This document shows, in pieces, positions 23,652-31,335 of a DNA stretch of 42,282 nucleotides. Positions within the stretch are counted from its first letter, which is position 1. Each line of letters opens with the position of its first letter. The stretch is taken from positions 1-42,282 of the forward strand of contig JAEEJS010000030.1 of the NCBI GenBank assembly GCA_016282015.1, given 5' to 3'. The notes below the pieces were generated by a model. That model saw only the letters and a program-made list of their open reading frames with translations, was not told where the DNA came from and did not search any database. Position numbers and translations under genes: made by a program. The stretch comes from Bacteroidales bacterium (GTDB lineage Bacteria; Bacteroidota; Bacteroidia; Bacteroidales; F082).

Positions 23652-25877
23652 ATGAAAAAATATTTTACACTGATTTTTACTATGTTTCTGCCGTTTTTGA
23701 TGCTTGCGCAGAACAACGATTACACTAAATTTGTCAACCCTTTCATAGGAACGCAGACCGACGAGACCGGTGCCCTGAGCGGAAGTACTTTCCCTGGCGC
23801 CACAATGCCGCAGAGCATGGTACAGCTCAGCCCGGAGACAGAACAGATGGTCACTTGGGACCCATGCTCCGGCTACGATTATAACAAAGACACCATCTAC
23901 GGATTCACTCATACCCACCTCAGCGGAACAGGATGCACCGACCTTATCGACATCAGCCTGATGCCTTGGAGTGCGGAGGTGACGCCAGCCCAGCTGAAAG
24001 CCGCCAACTTCGGCCAGTATTACAGCCACGACAAGGAGTCGGCCTGTCCGGGTTACTATCAGGTGTTGCTGCAGGATAGCGACGTCAATGTGGAGCTTAC
24101 ATCTACAGTGCGCACAGGCATTCACCGCTACACCTTCCCCCAGGGCAAGCCTCAGACAGTTGTTCTCGACGTGGACCGCGGAGTTTACCGCAAGGACGCT
24201 TATTACTCAGGCCGTCGTTTTTACGACATCATTCAAGGCCAGATCCGCATAGTTGACGACCATACAGTGGAAGGCTACCGCGTGGTCTGCGGATGGGCTA
24301 AACTGCGTAAGATTTACTTCCGTGCCGAGTTCTCCAAACCAATCAGCGGACATATGCTGATGAACGGCGGACTCAACGTGGGCAACAGCGACGTGGTCAA
24401 CGGCCGCACTCCCCGTGCAGCTCTCAGCTTCGACAACAGCGACGGTCAGGAACTGATCATAAAAGTGTCAATCTCGCCTGTCGACAACGAAGGCGCCCGC
24501 AAAAACATGCTCGCCGAAGCTCAAAGCTGGGATTTCGACGGATATGTCCAAGCCGCACACGACACTTGGCAGCGTGAGCTCAGCCGTATCGACATTGAAG
24601 GCACCGACGAGCAGAAAACCATATTTTACACAGGTTTGTATCATGTTTTGATACAGCCCAACACCATGAGCGACGTCGACGGCCGTTACATGGACACCAA
24701 TTTTGAAATCAAGCAGATGCCTGAGGGACAGACCTATCACAGCACCTTTAGCCTCTGGGATACCTTCCGCGCCGCACATCCGCTTTATACGTTGATTGCA
24801 CCGGATATAGCCGCCCAGTTTGTGCGCGACATGATTTTGCATCACAAAACATACGGTTACCTGCCGATTTGGGATCTCTGGGGACAGGACAACTACTGCA
24901 TGATAGGCAACCACGCCATTCCTGTGTTGGCCGACGCCATCATGGCTGAGATTCCGGGCATAGACGTGGAGGAGGCTTATCAGGCCATGTTCGAGAGCAG
25001 CACCCGCAGCCACTACAACTCACCATTCGAGATTTGGGAAAAGTACGGATACATGCCGCAGACTCTGCAGGACGAGAGCGTCAGCATCACCATGGAACAG
25101 GCTTACGACGACGCTTGCGTGGCCTTGGTGGCCAAGAAACTCGGCAAAACCGAAGATTACGAGCGTTTCTATCGTCGTAGCATGTTCTATAAGAACCTCT
25201 TCGACCCAGAGACAGGATTCTTCCGCCCGAAGGACGAGAACGGCAACTGGATAGAGGGTTTCGACCCGCTCAGCTACGAGCAGCCTTGTTTCGTGGAAGG
25301 CAACGCTTGGCAGTACATGTGGTTTGTACCACAGGATCCTCAAGGTCTCATCAACCTCTTTGGCAGCAAAAAGGCATTTTTGAAAAAACTTGACGAAAAC
25401 TTCAGTCTGACTGCCACCAGCGGCAATGTGGACGGCAACGCCAGCGGATTCATCGGACAGTACGCCCACGGCAATGAGCCCAGCCATCACACTGTTTATC
25501 TCTACAACTTCGCAGGCAAGCCTGAGCGCACTCAGGAGTTGGTCGAACAGGTCCGTTCGGAGTTCTATCGTGCCACTCCATGCGGTTACGCCGGCAACGA
25601 CGACTGCGGACAGATGTCGGCCTGGTACATCTTCTCAAGCCTCGGCTTCTATCCGTTCCACGCCGGTTCAGCTGAATATGTCATAGGCACTCCTTTGTTC
25701 ACAAAGGCTGTCATACATCTCGAAAATGGCAATGATTTCGTGATTTCAGCACCTAACAAAACAGCTGAGCGCATCCACGTCAAGAGCGTGAAACTCAATG
25801 GCAAACCGGTGACCGATTATAAAATCACCAACCAGCAAATCATGGATGGCGGAACTTTGGAATTTAAGATGAAATAA
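23652..25877 (+). CDS. GH92 family alpha-mannosidase
   Basis: This 741-residue secreted glycosidase has a signal peptide (MKKYFTLIFTMFLPFLMLAQ). Family 92 hallmarks are visible in order: FVNPFIGTQ and STFPGATMPQSMVQLSP at the start of the N-terminal beta domain, GFTHTHLSGTGC, GYLPIWDLWGQDNYCMIGNHA, EGNAWQYMWFVPQD, GNEPSHHTVYLYNFAG and GNDDCGQMSAWYIFSSLG, the last carrying the probable catalytic-base aspartates. GH92 enzymes are calcium-dependent exo-alpha-mannosidases acting on mannans or host N-glycans. There is no SusC/SusD pair next to it, so it is not in a classic polysaccharide utilisation locus. The downstream SLC13-type transporter follows after 6 bp and may be co-expressed. Confidence 0.95.
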   Translation: MKKYFTLIFTMFLPFLMLAQNNDYTKFVNPFIGTQTDETGALSGSTFPGATMPQSMVQLSPETEQMVTWDPCSGYDYNKDTIYGFTHTHLSGTGCTDLIDISLMPWSAEVTPAQLKAANFGQYYSHDKESACPGYYQVLLQDSDVNVELTSTVRTGIHRYTFPQGKPQTVVLDVDRGVYRKDAYYSGRRFYDIIQGQIRIVDDHTVEGYRVVCGWAKLRKIYFRAEFSKPISGHMLMNGGLNVGNSDVVNGRTPRAALSFDNSDGQELIIKVSISPVDNEGARKNMLAEAQSWDFDGYVQAAHDTWQRELSRIDIEGTDEQKTIFYTGLYHVLIQPNTMSDVDGRYMDTNFEIKQMPEGQTYHSTFSLWDTFRAAHPLYTLIAPDIAAQFVRDMILHHKTYGYLPIWDLWGQDNYCMIGNHAIPVLADAIMAEIPGIDVEEAYQAMFESSTRSHYNSPFEIWEKYGYMPQTLQDESVSITMEQAYDDACVALVAKKLGKTEDYERFYRRSMFYKNLFDPETGFFRPKDENGNWIEGFDPLSYEQPCFVEGNAWQYMWFVPQDPQGLINLFGSKKAFLKKLDENFSLTATSGNVDGNASGFIGQYAHGNEPSHHTVYLYNFAGKPERTQELVEQVRSEFYRATPCGYAGNDDCGQMSAWYIFSSLGFYPFHAGSAEYVIGTPLFTKAVIHLENGNDFVISAPNKTAERIHVKSVKLNGKPVTDYKITNQQIMDGGTLEFKMK

Positions 25878-25883
25878 AACAGT

Positions 25884-27287
25884 ATGGAAAAACTTAGCAC
25901 AAAAAAGCTTATTCTTTCGATAGTTATCATATTGATAACTATAGTTTTGTGGGTTTTACCGACTCAATCTTTCGGTATAGACGGACTGACGGTGATACAG
26001 CAGCGGACCATGGCGATCTTCGTTTTCGCTGCCCTGATGTGGCTGTTTGAAGTCATCCCGGCTTGGGCGACCTCGGTTGTTACCATAGTGGGACTGCTTT
26101 TTGCCGTTTCGAACAAAGGTTTTATGATAGAAGCGGCTGGCACTACGGTCAACTACAAGGAAATCATGGCCTCGTTTGCCGACCCAGTCATCATGTTGTT
26201 TTTAGGTGGTTTTGTGATGGCTGTTGCAGCTAGCAAGGTAGGACTTGACGCTTATCTCGCCAAAGCTTTGCTACACATTTTCGGTAACAAGCCAAAGTTC
26301 GTATTACTCGGCGTGTTAATGGTGCCAGGTATTTTCTCTATGTTCATGTCGAACACCGCCACTGCCGCTATGATGCTGGCGTTTATGGCTCCTGTTTTGA
26401 AAAACTTACCGAAAGACAGCGGGGCTCCGGCAGCTTTGACGCTAGCCATCCCGATTGCCGCCAACTTCGGCGGTTTGGGAACGCCTATAGGAACGCCTCC
26501 TAACGCCATCGCACTCGGAGCATTGACAAAAGTCGGCATAGACATCAGTTTTGGCTCATGGGTGATTCACATGGTGCCTTATGTACTCATTCTCCTTCTG
26601 ATAGCTTGGGTTGTGCTGATGCTCTTCTTCCCGATGAAGATGGAGACATTAGAGATAGAAATTGAGTCGAACGCCAAATTCGACCGAGACTTTTGGATTG
26701 TCGCCATCACAATGCCTGTTACGATTTTGCTGTGGGTCACCGAGGGCTGGACGCATTTCGACTCCAACATAGTGGCTCTTGTGCCGTTCGCGGTGTTTTC
26801 GATAACGGGCGTTTTCAAGGAAGAAGATTTTTCAAAGATTGAATGGCATATCCTTTGGATGGTTGCCGGCGGTTTTGCCCTTGGCACCTGCCTCAATGAG
26901 ACGGGCTTGGCTACCGTTATCATCAACGCTATACCGTTCACTCAATGGCCAGCAGCGATGGTGATTCTCGGTGCGGGTCTTGTCATGTACCTTCTTTCAA
27001 CCTTCATATCCAACTCATCGGCAGCGAGCTTGCTGATGCCGGTGCTTGCTGTCGTCTCAACCGCTATAAAGGATGAGCTGACAGCCTTGGGAGGTGCCGC
27101 CTCGTTGATAGTTTACGTGGCAATATGCTGCTCATTGGCGATGACCTTGCCTGTATCAACTCCGCCTAATGCCATAGCCGCCTCCACTGGCATGATTAAA
27201 ACCAGCCAGATGGTGAAAGTCGGCTTGATATTAGGTATTATCGGTGGAGTGTTAGGCTACGTGTTGTTGAGAATCGCAGCGTTTTAG
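25884..27287 (+). CDS. SLC13/DASS family anion:sodium symporter
   Basis: This 467-residue membrane protein has about 11 hydrophobic segments. The two family signatures are present as an internal pair: FMSNTATAAMMLAFMAP ... GTPPNAIALG in the first half and FISNSSAASLLMPVL ... STPPNAIAAS in the second. The Ser-Asn-Thr/Ser and Thr-Pro-Pro-Asn hairpins form the sodium and carboxylate sites in VcINDY. Substrates in the family are C4-dicarboxylates, citrate or sulfate; this one cannot be specified. It follows the mannosidase by 6 bp and converges on the serine hydrolase with a 5-bp gap. Confidence 0.9.
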   Translation: MEKLSTKKLILSIVIILITIVLWVLPTQSFGIDGLTVIQQRTMAIFVFAALMWLFEVIPAWATSVVTIVGLLFAVSNKGFMIEAAGTTVNYKEIMASFADPVIMLFLGGFVMAVAASKVGLDAYLAKALLHIFGNKPKFVLLGVLMVPGIFSMFMSNTATAAMMLAFMAPVLKNLPKDSGAPAALTLAIPIAANFGGLGTPIGTPPNAIALGALTKVGIDISFGSWVIHMVPYVLILLLIAWVVLMLFFPMKMETLEIEIESNAKFDRDFWIVAITMPVTILLWVTEGWTHFDSNIVALVPFAVFSITGVFKEEDFSKIEWHILWMVAGGFALGTCLNETGLATVIINAIPFTQWPAAMVILGAGLVMYLLSTFISNSSAASLLMPVLAVVSTAIKDELTALGGAASLIVYVAICCSLAMTLPVSTPPNAIAASTGMIKTSQMVKVGLILGIIGGVLGYVLLRIAAF

Positions 27288-27292
27288 AATTG

Positions 27293-28468
27293 TTATTCAA
27301 TCCAAACGTTGCTGAGTTTCTCAAACAATGCTGGCAGATACGCGCAACCGCGGTTACCATTTCCGATTCTCACTATTATCAGATTTTTATACGGGTTGAC
27401 ATATAATACCTGTCCGTATAAGCCTAATGCGAAATATCCCGGATACTTCGCTTTAGGGAAACCGTTATAGCTCAGGTTGTACCAGTTGAAATGATAGCCG
27501 TTGTTCCTGAGGTCATATTTGGTTGACTGAATAATCCATTCCTCGCTCACTATGCGTTGGCCTTCCCACATTCCTTTGTTGAGATAGAGACGGCCAATCT
27601 TGGCGAGGTCCTTGATGATAAGCGTGATGCCGCCGAAGGCATGTGCCACATCGTGTTTGCGGCTGTCGATATTGACAAATGCCACCGACTCCATCTGCAA
27701 CGGCTGCCAGACTTTCTCACTGAGATAATCGGCATAACGTTTACCTGAGGCGCGCTCTATGACAACGCCTAAAATAGCCGACGTCATGCTGTCGTAGTGC
27801 TCTTCTGTGCCCGGCTCACGGCGAAATTTCATGTTACGGATCTGCTTCATCAGGTTGTGCCCGTAGTTTAACCGTGCCATAGCGTTAAGATTCTTCATAT
27901 CCTTTACAGAGAAGTTATAGTCTTCTTCAAAATCCAAACCGCTGCGCATGTCGAGCAGATGACGTATGGTGAGACGTTCCCATCGCGGGTCTCTTCCTTT
28001 CAGCTCAGGCAGATATTTTGTGACAGGGTCGTCGATGCTTTCGATATAGCCGTCGTCGACGGCTATGCCGCACAGCAGCGAGGTGATGGATTTTGACACC
28101 GAAAAGATGGTTGCCATGCGTTCGGCCGAGAAATCGCCCCAGTATCTTTCATAAACTATGCTGTCGTTATGTATGATGAGTACTCCTTGTGTCTTGCTTT
28201 TAGGGGCCACAGCCTCAGTAAATGTCATGTTTACACAATTAGGCGGATAGTTGTAAAAATGCAGAGTGTCGACCCATTCGGCCTGCTTCTTGGCGACCGG
28301 AAAGGTGAATGATTGTCCGCCTTTGGCTATAGTGTCATATTCGCAGGTCTCGAAACTGAAGATATCGGGGCCGTTCATGCCTTCTTTCATATAGCCTCTA
28401 AGCATAGCGCAAGAAGTCAAAAGCGCAGTGCTGATGACCAATAAGGTTTTTACAATAATTGATTTCAT
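27293..28468 (-). CDS. Serine hydrolase lipoprotein, beta-lactamase class C-like
   Basis: The start is set at 28468 (MKSIIVKTLLVISTALLTSC); an upstream in-frame start gives an unlikely N-terminus. The 391-residue protein has a lipobox ending at Cys20, so it should be anchored outside the cytoplasm. The SxxK nucleophile motif is SVSK at residues 123-126 (FSVSKSITSLLCG), followed by LPELKGRDPRWERLTIRHLLDMRSG-type sequence common to class C beta-lactamase/esterase-like serine hydrolases. Likely a D-Ala-D-Ala peptidase or esterase; true beta-lactamase activity cannot be inferred. A terminator repeat lies upstream of it. Confidence 0.87.
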   Translation of the reverse strand: MKSIIVKTLLVISTALLTSCAMLRGYMKEGMNGPDIFSFETCEYDTIAKGGQSFTFPVAKKQAEWVDTLHFYNYPPNCVNMTFTEAVAPKSKTQGVLIIHNDSIVYERYWGDFSAERMATIFSVSKSITSLLCGIAVDDGYIESIDDPVTKYLPELKGRDPRWERLTIRHLLDMRSGLDFEEDYNFSVKDMKNLNAMARLNYGHNLMKQIRNMKFRREPGTEEHYDSMTSAILGVVIERASGKRYADYLSEKVWQPLQMESVAFVNIDSRKHDVAHAFGGITLIIKDLAKIGRLYLNKGMWEGQRIVSEEWIIQSTKYDLRNNGYHFNWYNLSYNGFPKAKYPGYFALGLYGQVLYVNPYKNLIIVRIGNGNRGCAYLPALFEKLSNVWIE

Positions 28469-28538
28469 TTCAACAGATATTTTAAATGGTAATTCAGAAA
28501 GCAAAGATATTAAAAATTGTAAACCGAAAGAAAAAAAT

Positions 28539-28573
28539 AAAAAAAGGATGCCGTTTTTTTACGACATCCTTTA
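28539..28573 (-). terminator. Terminator repeat, copy 1 (downstream of the ATPase gene)
   Basis: AAAGGATGCCGT and ACGACATCCTTT pair with one mismatch around a poly-T loop. On the minus strand the stem is followed by a T-run, and it lies ~145 bp past the ATPase stop. The sequence is almost identical to the copy at 31269-31303. Confidence 0.8.
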
Positions 28574-28636
28574 ACTGTCAGATTTTTTTATCTTCTTAAA
28601 ATAAATATCAATTACACTGTTTTTATAATTATTTTT

Positions 28637-28704
28637 CAAGCGTATATCATTGTTGATCAATGATTTATACTCAAACTTCCAAATAAGCACGCTTGATAGT
28701 GCTT
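28637..28704. other. Nested, mutually exclusive hairpins downstream of the ATPase gene
   Basis: CAAGCGT (28637-28643) can pair with ACGCTTG (28689-28695) around an inner perfect hairpin ATCATTG-TTGAT-CAATGAT (28646-28664). Alternatively AAGCAC (28685-28690) pairs with GTGCTT (28699-28704). The stretch is AT-rich and noncoding. It could be a structured 3' end or the mark of an element boundary. Confidence 0.45.
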
Positions 28705-28718
28705 GTTTGGCGCACAAA

Positions 28719-30182
28719 TTATAAACCGTACATTTGCCTGTTTATTCCGATGGTGTTTTTACCAACAATATATGCGTAGCAAGACACTGGTATAAATTGT
28801 AAAACTCCAATATTCATTTCATGTCGTTGGGTTAATGTCTTTGAAGTCACAAGTGATTGTGTCAGTCCTGTTTGATTCATAAAGTACAATAAAGAAGTTA
28901 ATTCTTCTGGATGTTCAACATAACGATCTGTCCATTTGATTTCCACCGACCAAAATGGTTCTTGTCGAGCAATGTCCATTCCAACAATATCTACTTCGCC
29001 TTGTTGTTTTTTATTCATTCTCCAATTGGCATAAGCAAGATTTACTCCTAAACGCGGTATCCATTGCGCATAGATTGCCGTTTCCACCATATTGCCAATT
29101 TCCGAATCTGTTTCTGTAATAGGCTGGAAAAGAGCGCATCGGAGGGATGGGTTTGTCAAATAGATTTTGAAACTCATTTCCCTTTGGTATCGTTTGGCAG
29201 TATCATTAGTGCGGTGTATAACTTTTATCAAAAAAGCCGCTTCAAGATATTCAATGTATTTGCGTAAAGTGTCTTTTCTAACCCCAGATTCTTTAGACAT
29301 CTTTTCATATGAAAACTGGTCGCCAGAGTGATAAGCAATCATTGTAAACACACTGTTTAGCTCTTGAACATCCTGTATGCCATACAAACTAGGCAAGTCT
29401 CGGAGTAAGACTTTGTCAATAATATCATGACGTATGAATTGTCCGGGGTTTTCCTGTATCTTATTTGAGAATACTACTTCGGGATAACCACCGTAATTGA
29501 TGTAATCAATAAACAGTTGATTGAGGAGATTAATATCGATGGTGTTATATAAATCAACCATGACTCCATACCATAACATTTTTTGCGGTATGAGTAGGTT
29601 TTGATAGTTTTTGAGGTGAATATATTCATAAAAAGTTAGTGGAGGAAGTATAAAATCAGTAAAACGTCCAGCACCACTTTCATTACTGCGTTTTTTAAGT
29701 TCAGCTGCAGCTGAACCAGATACTACAAAACGAGTGTTACGATAGGTGTCAACAAGTGATTTAAGATGTACTTCCCAATCTTTCAGGTATTGTATCTCAT
29801 CAAAAAATACATAATACTGACTCTTGTCATTCGGTTGTTTAGCAAGAGTTTGTTTACAGAGATTATATAATTGTTCTAGATAGATGTTGTTGTAAATAGG
29901 CGTCTCAACTGATATGTATATGATGTTTTGTGCTGGCACGCCATCGTCAATTAGTCGTTGTATAGTGTGGTAAATCATTACAGTTTTACCCACACGTCGT
30001 GGTCCCATCAATACAATCGAACGGTTTATTGACAAATCTGTTACTAACGGATAGAAAATATCCATATACATCCTTGGATGCATCTCGCGGTAGAAAGATT
30101 GTATTGCACCTTCTGTCCACCAAGGATTATCAACTCGAAGACGTCCAATAATTTGTTGTTCTAATAAAGCTGTATATTCCAT
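28719..30182 (-). CDS. AAA ATPase with C-terminal DUF4143
   Basis: This 487-residue protein has a Walker A motif at residues 60-67 (MGPRRVGKT), a Walker B near 127-130 (VFFDEIQYL) and a sensor-like VVSGSAAAEL. A winged-helix region (YEKMSKESGVRKDTLRKYIEYLEAAFLI) follows, and the DUF4143 nuclease-like domain ends with EVDIVGMD ... WSVEIKWTDRY. Such proteins are abundant and multi-copy in Bacteroidetes and archaea, and their function is unknown. The D-E-K-like arrangement (EVDIV ... EIKW) recalls restriction-type nuclease folds. The gene is visibly more AT-rich than its neighbours and lies between two terminator repeats, which suggests it was acquired. Confidence 0.9.
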   Translation of the reverse strand: MEYTALLEQQIIGRLRVDNPWWTEGAIQSFYREMHPRMYMDIFYPLVTDLSINRSIVLMGPRRVGKTVMIYHTIQRLIDDGVPAQNIIYISVETPIYNNIYLEQLYNLCKQTLAKQPNDKSQYYVFFDEIQYLKDWEVHLKSLVDTYRNTRFVVSGSAAAELKKRSNESGAGRFTDFILPPLTFYEYIHLKNYQNLLIPQKMLWYGVMVDLYNTIDINLLNQLFIDYINYGGYPEVVFSNKIQENPGQFIRHDIIDKVLLRDLPSLYGIQDVQELNSVFTMIAYHSGDQFSYEKMSKESGVRKDTLRKYIEYLEAAFLIKVIHRTNDTAKRYQREMSFKIYLTNPSLRCALFQPITETDSEIGNMVETAIYAQWIPRLGVNLAYANWRMNKKQQGEVDIVGMDIARQEPFWSVEIKWTDRYVEHPEELTSLLYFMNQTGLTQSLVTSKTLTQRHEMNIGVLQFIPVSCYAYIVGKNTIGINRQMYGL

Positions 30183-30357
30183 ATAAGAAAAATTTTACGG
30201 TGCAAATATACAATAATTTATCAAAATAAGTATATATTTTTTTGCTTATTTGGACAAATATGATACTTTTAATACTTTTTTAATGTTATTTATTGCTTAA
30301 AATGATTATTATAAAGAATATAAATTTTTTGTTTCCTCAAATTCTTTTTGAACATTT

Positions 30358-30535
30358 TTCCCGAAATTCTCAAAATTTAAAGTGGGGATTTTCCCGAAAT
30401 TCTCACAATTTGATACAGGGGTTTTGTCCTTGTTATTACAACACTAAAAAACATCACCAGTGTCAACTTTTGTAAATTATTAACATCTTAAAAAATTTTT
30501 AGTGTCTACTTTCCCGAGCTGGTACAATTTTTGAA
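30358..30535 (+). repeat. 33-bp tandem repeat led by TTTCCCGA, plus a third diverged copy
   Basis: TTTCCCGAAATTCTCA starts at 30357 and again at 30390, a spacing of exactly 33 bp, each followed by AATTT and then a G-rich stretch. A third, diverged copy (TTTCCCGAGCTGGTACAATTT) lies at 30510-30530. Confidence 0.7.
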
Positions 30536-30587
30536 TATTTTTACCGCAAAAATAGAAAACAAAATGCCACAAAAATAGAAAATAGAG

Positions 30588-30617
30588 TTGCGGATTTAAA
30601 TTAAATTTATATTTTTG
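30588..30617 (+). promoter_or_regulatory. Consensus promoter of the orphan membrane protein gene
   Basis: TTG (30588-30590), a spacer of exactly 19 nt, then TATTTTTG (30610-30617). The gene starts 17 nt later. Confidence 0.8.
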
Positions 30618-30633
30618 CATCAAAATAATCACC

Positions 30634-31260
30634 ATGATAACATTTAAAGAATACCGGGAAAAAACAAAAGCAACATCAAGATTTATGTTGAGAATTTGTG
30701 GTGTGATATTTTCTGTATGTTTTTGTGTAATTTATTTATTGACAGAGTCATCATCATCTCCTTTCCTAAAAAATATCCTATATTGTGCCGTTTGCATATT
30801 ATTGGGAAATCTTTTTGCAGTATTTATCTGGCTGTTGGCAATTTACACTTCTTTCAAAATTACAAAACGTTCATATAAAATTATCGAGAATCTACCAAAA
30901 GACATTATTGAATCTTATAAAATCTTTTTAATAACGGAGAATTTAGACAATAAGTATCATTATCCCGAAAGTAAGGTTGTTGTTCAAAAAGACAATTTTA
31001 AATTTGTATTGTTGAGCAATAGTTCACAAATGTTTTGCACTTTATTAAGTAATCCATCGGGTATTTGGGCGATGAAACCAAAAATTGACCGTAAATACAG
31101 AAAAGAACATATTGAATTGACAGGTTTTGGTTTTAGAGAAACGTCAAAACGAAAGAATTGGCGCAACATAACCAAATCAGACTTTGACAAGCGTATACAA
31201 CGTCTTATCGAGATAACTCAAACTGAAATTCCTCACTATTCAGATAGGTTATCACAATAA
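30634..31260 (+). CDS. Orphan two-segment membrane protein
   Basis: This 208-residue protein has two N-terminal membrane segments (around residues 19-37, ICGVIFSVCFCVIYLLTES, and 48-71, LYCAVCILLGNLFAVFIWLLAIY). A basic cytoplasmic domain of ~135 residues follows, with many Lys and Arg near the end (YRKEHIELTGFGFRETSKRKNWR). I recognise no family. It has a full consensus promoter and is strongly AT-rich, unlike the dnaK region next to it. It is the second gene of the probable island, transcribed away from the ATPase gene. Confidence 0.7.
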   Translation: MITFKEYREKTKATSRFMLRICGVIFSVCFCVIYLLTESSSSPFLKNILYCAVCILLGNLFAVFIWLLAIYTSFKITKRSYKIIENLPKDIIESYKIFLITENLDNKYHYPESKVVVQKDNFKFVLLSNSSQMFCTLLSNPSGIWAMKPKIDRKYRKEHIELTGFGFRETSKRKNWRNITKSDFDKRIQRLIEITQTEIPHYSDRLSQ

Positions 31261-31268
31261 TGATTAAC

Positions 31269-31303
31269 AAAAAAAAGGATGCCGTTTTTTACGACATCCT
31301 TTT
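31269..31303. terminator. Terminator repeat, copy 2 (between the membrane protein gene and dnaK)
   Basis: It has the same AAAGGATGCCGT / ACGACATCCTTT hairpin as at 28539, differing by one T in the loop. It has an A-run on one side and can end both converging transcripts. Confidence 0.85.
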
Positions 31304-31304
31304 C

Positions 31305-31335
31305 TAAAGACTAAGGTCTAAAGACTAAGGTCTTA
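31305..31335 (-). repeat. TTAGNNN heptad array abutting the dnaK stop codon
   Basis: On the dnaK strand the TAA stop (31335-31333) opens a TAAGACC unit, followed by TTAGTCT, TTAGACC, TTAGTCT and TTAG. The units are the same words as in the array at 14900-14951. Confidence 0.85.

Larger units (their letters stand above)
30183..30633. other. 450-bp AT-rich noncoding stretch
   Basis: It holds the -7 element of the ATPase gene (minus-strand TATATTTG, 30203-30210), three copies of a TTTCCCGA-led repeat and the promoter of the membrane protein gene. A 60-codon ORF at 30293-30475 is low-complexity and has no ribosome site; I do not call it. Confidence 0.6.

Noticed and set aside
28719..30182. Transposase or insertion sequence in the AT-rich island
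   Set aside because: The ATPase has Walker motifs and a DUF4143 end, not transposase motifs, and no terminal inverted repeats of IS type were seen.
30293..30475. 60-codon plus-strand ORF in the AT-rich gap
   Set aside because: It is low-complexity, includes the 33-bp repeats and has no ribosome-binding site or promoter at the right distance.
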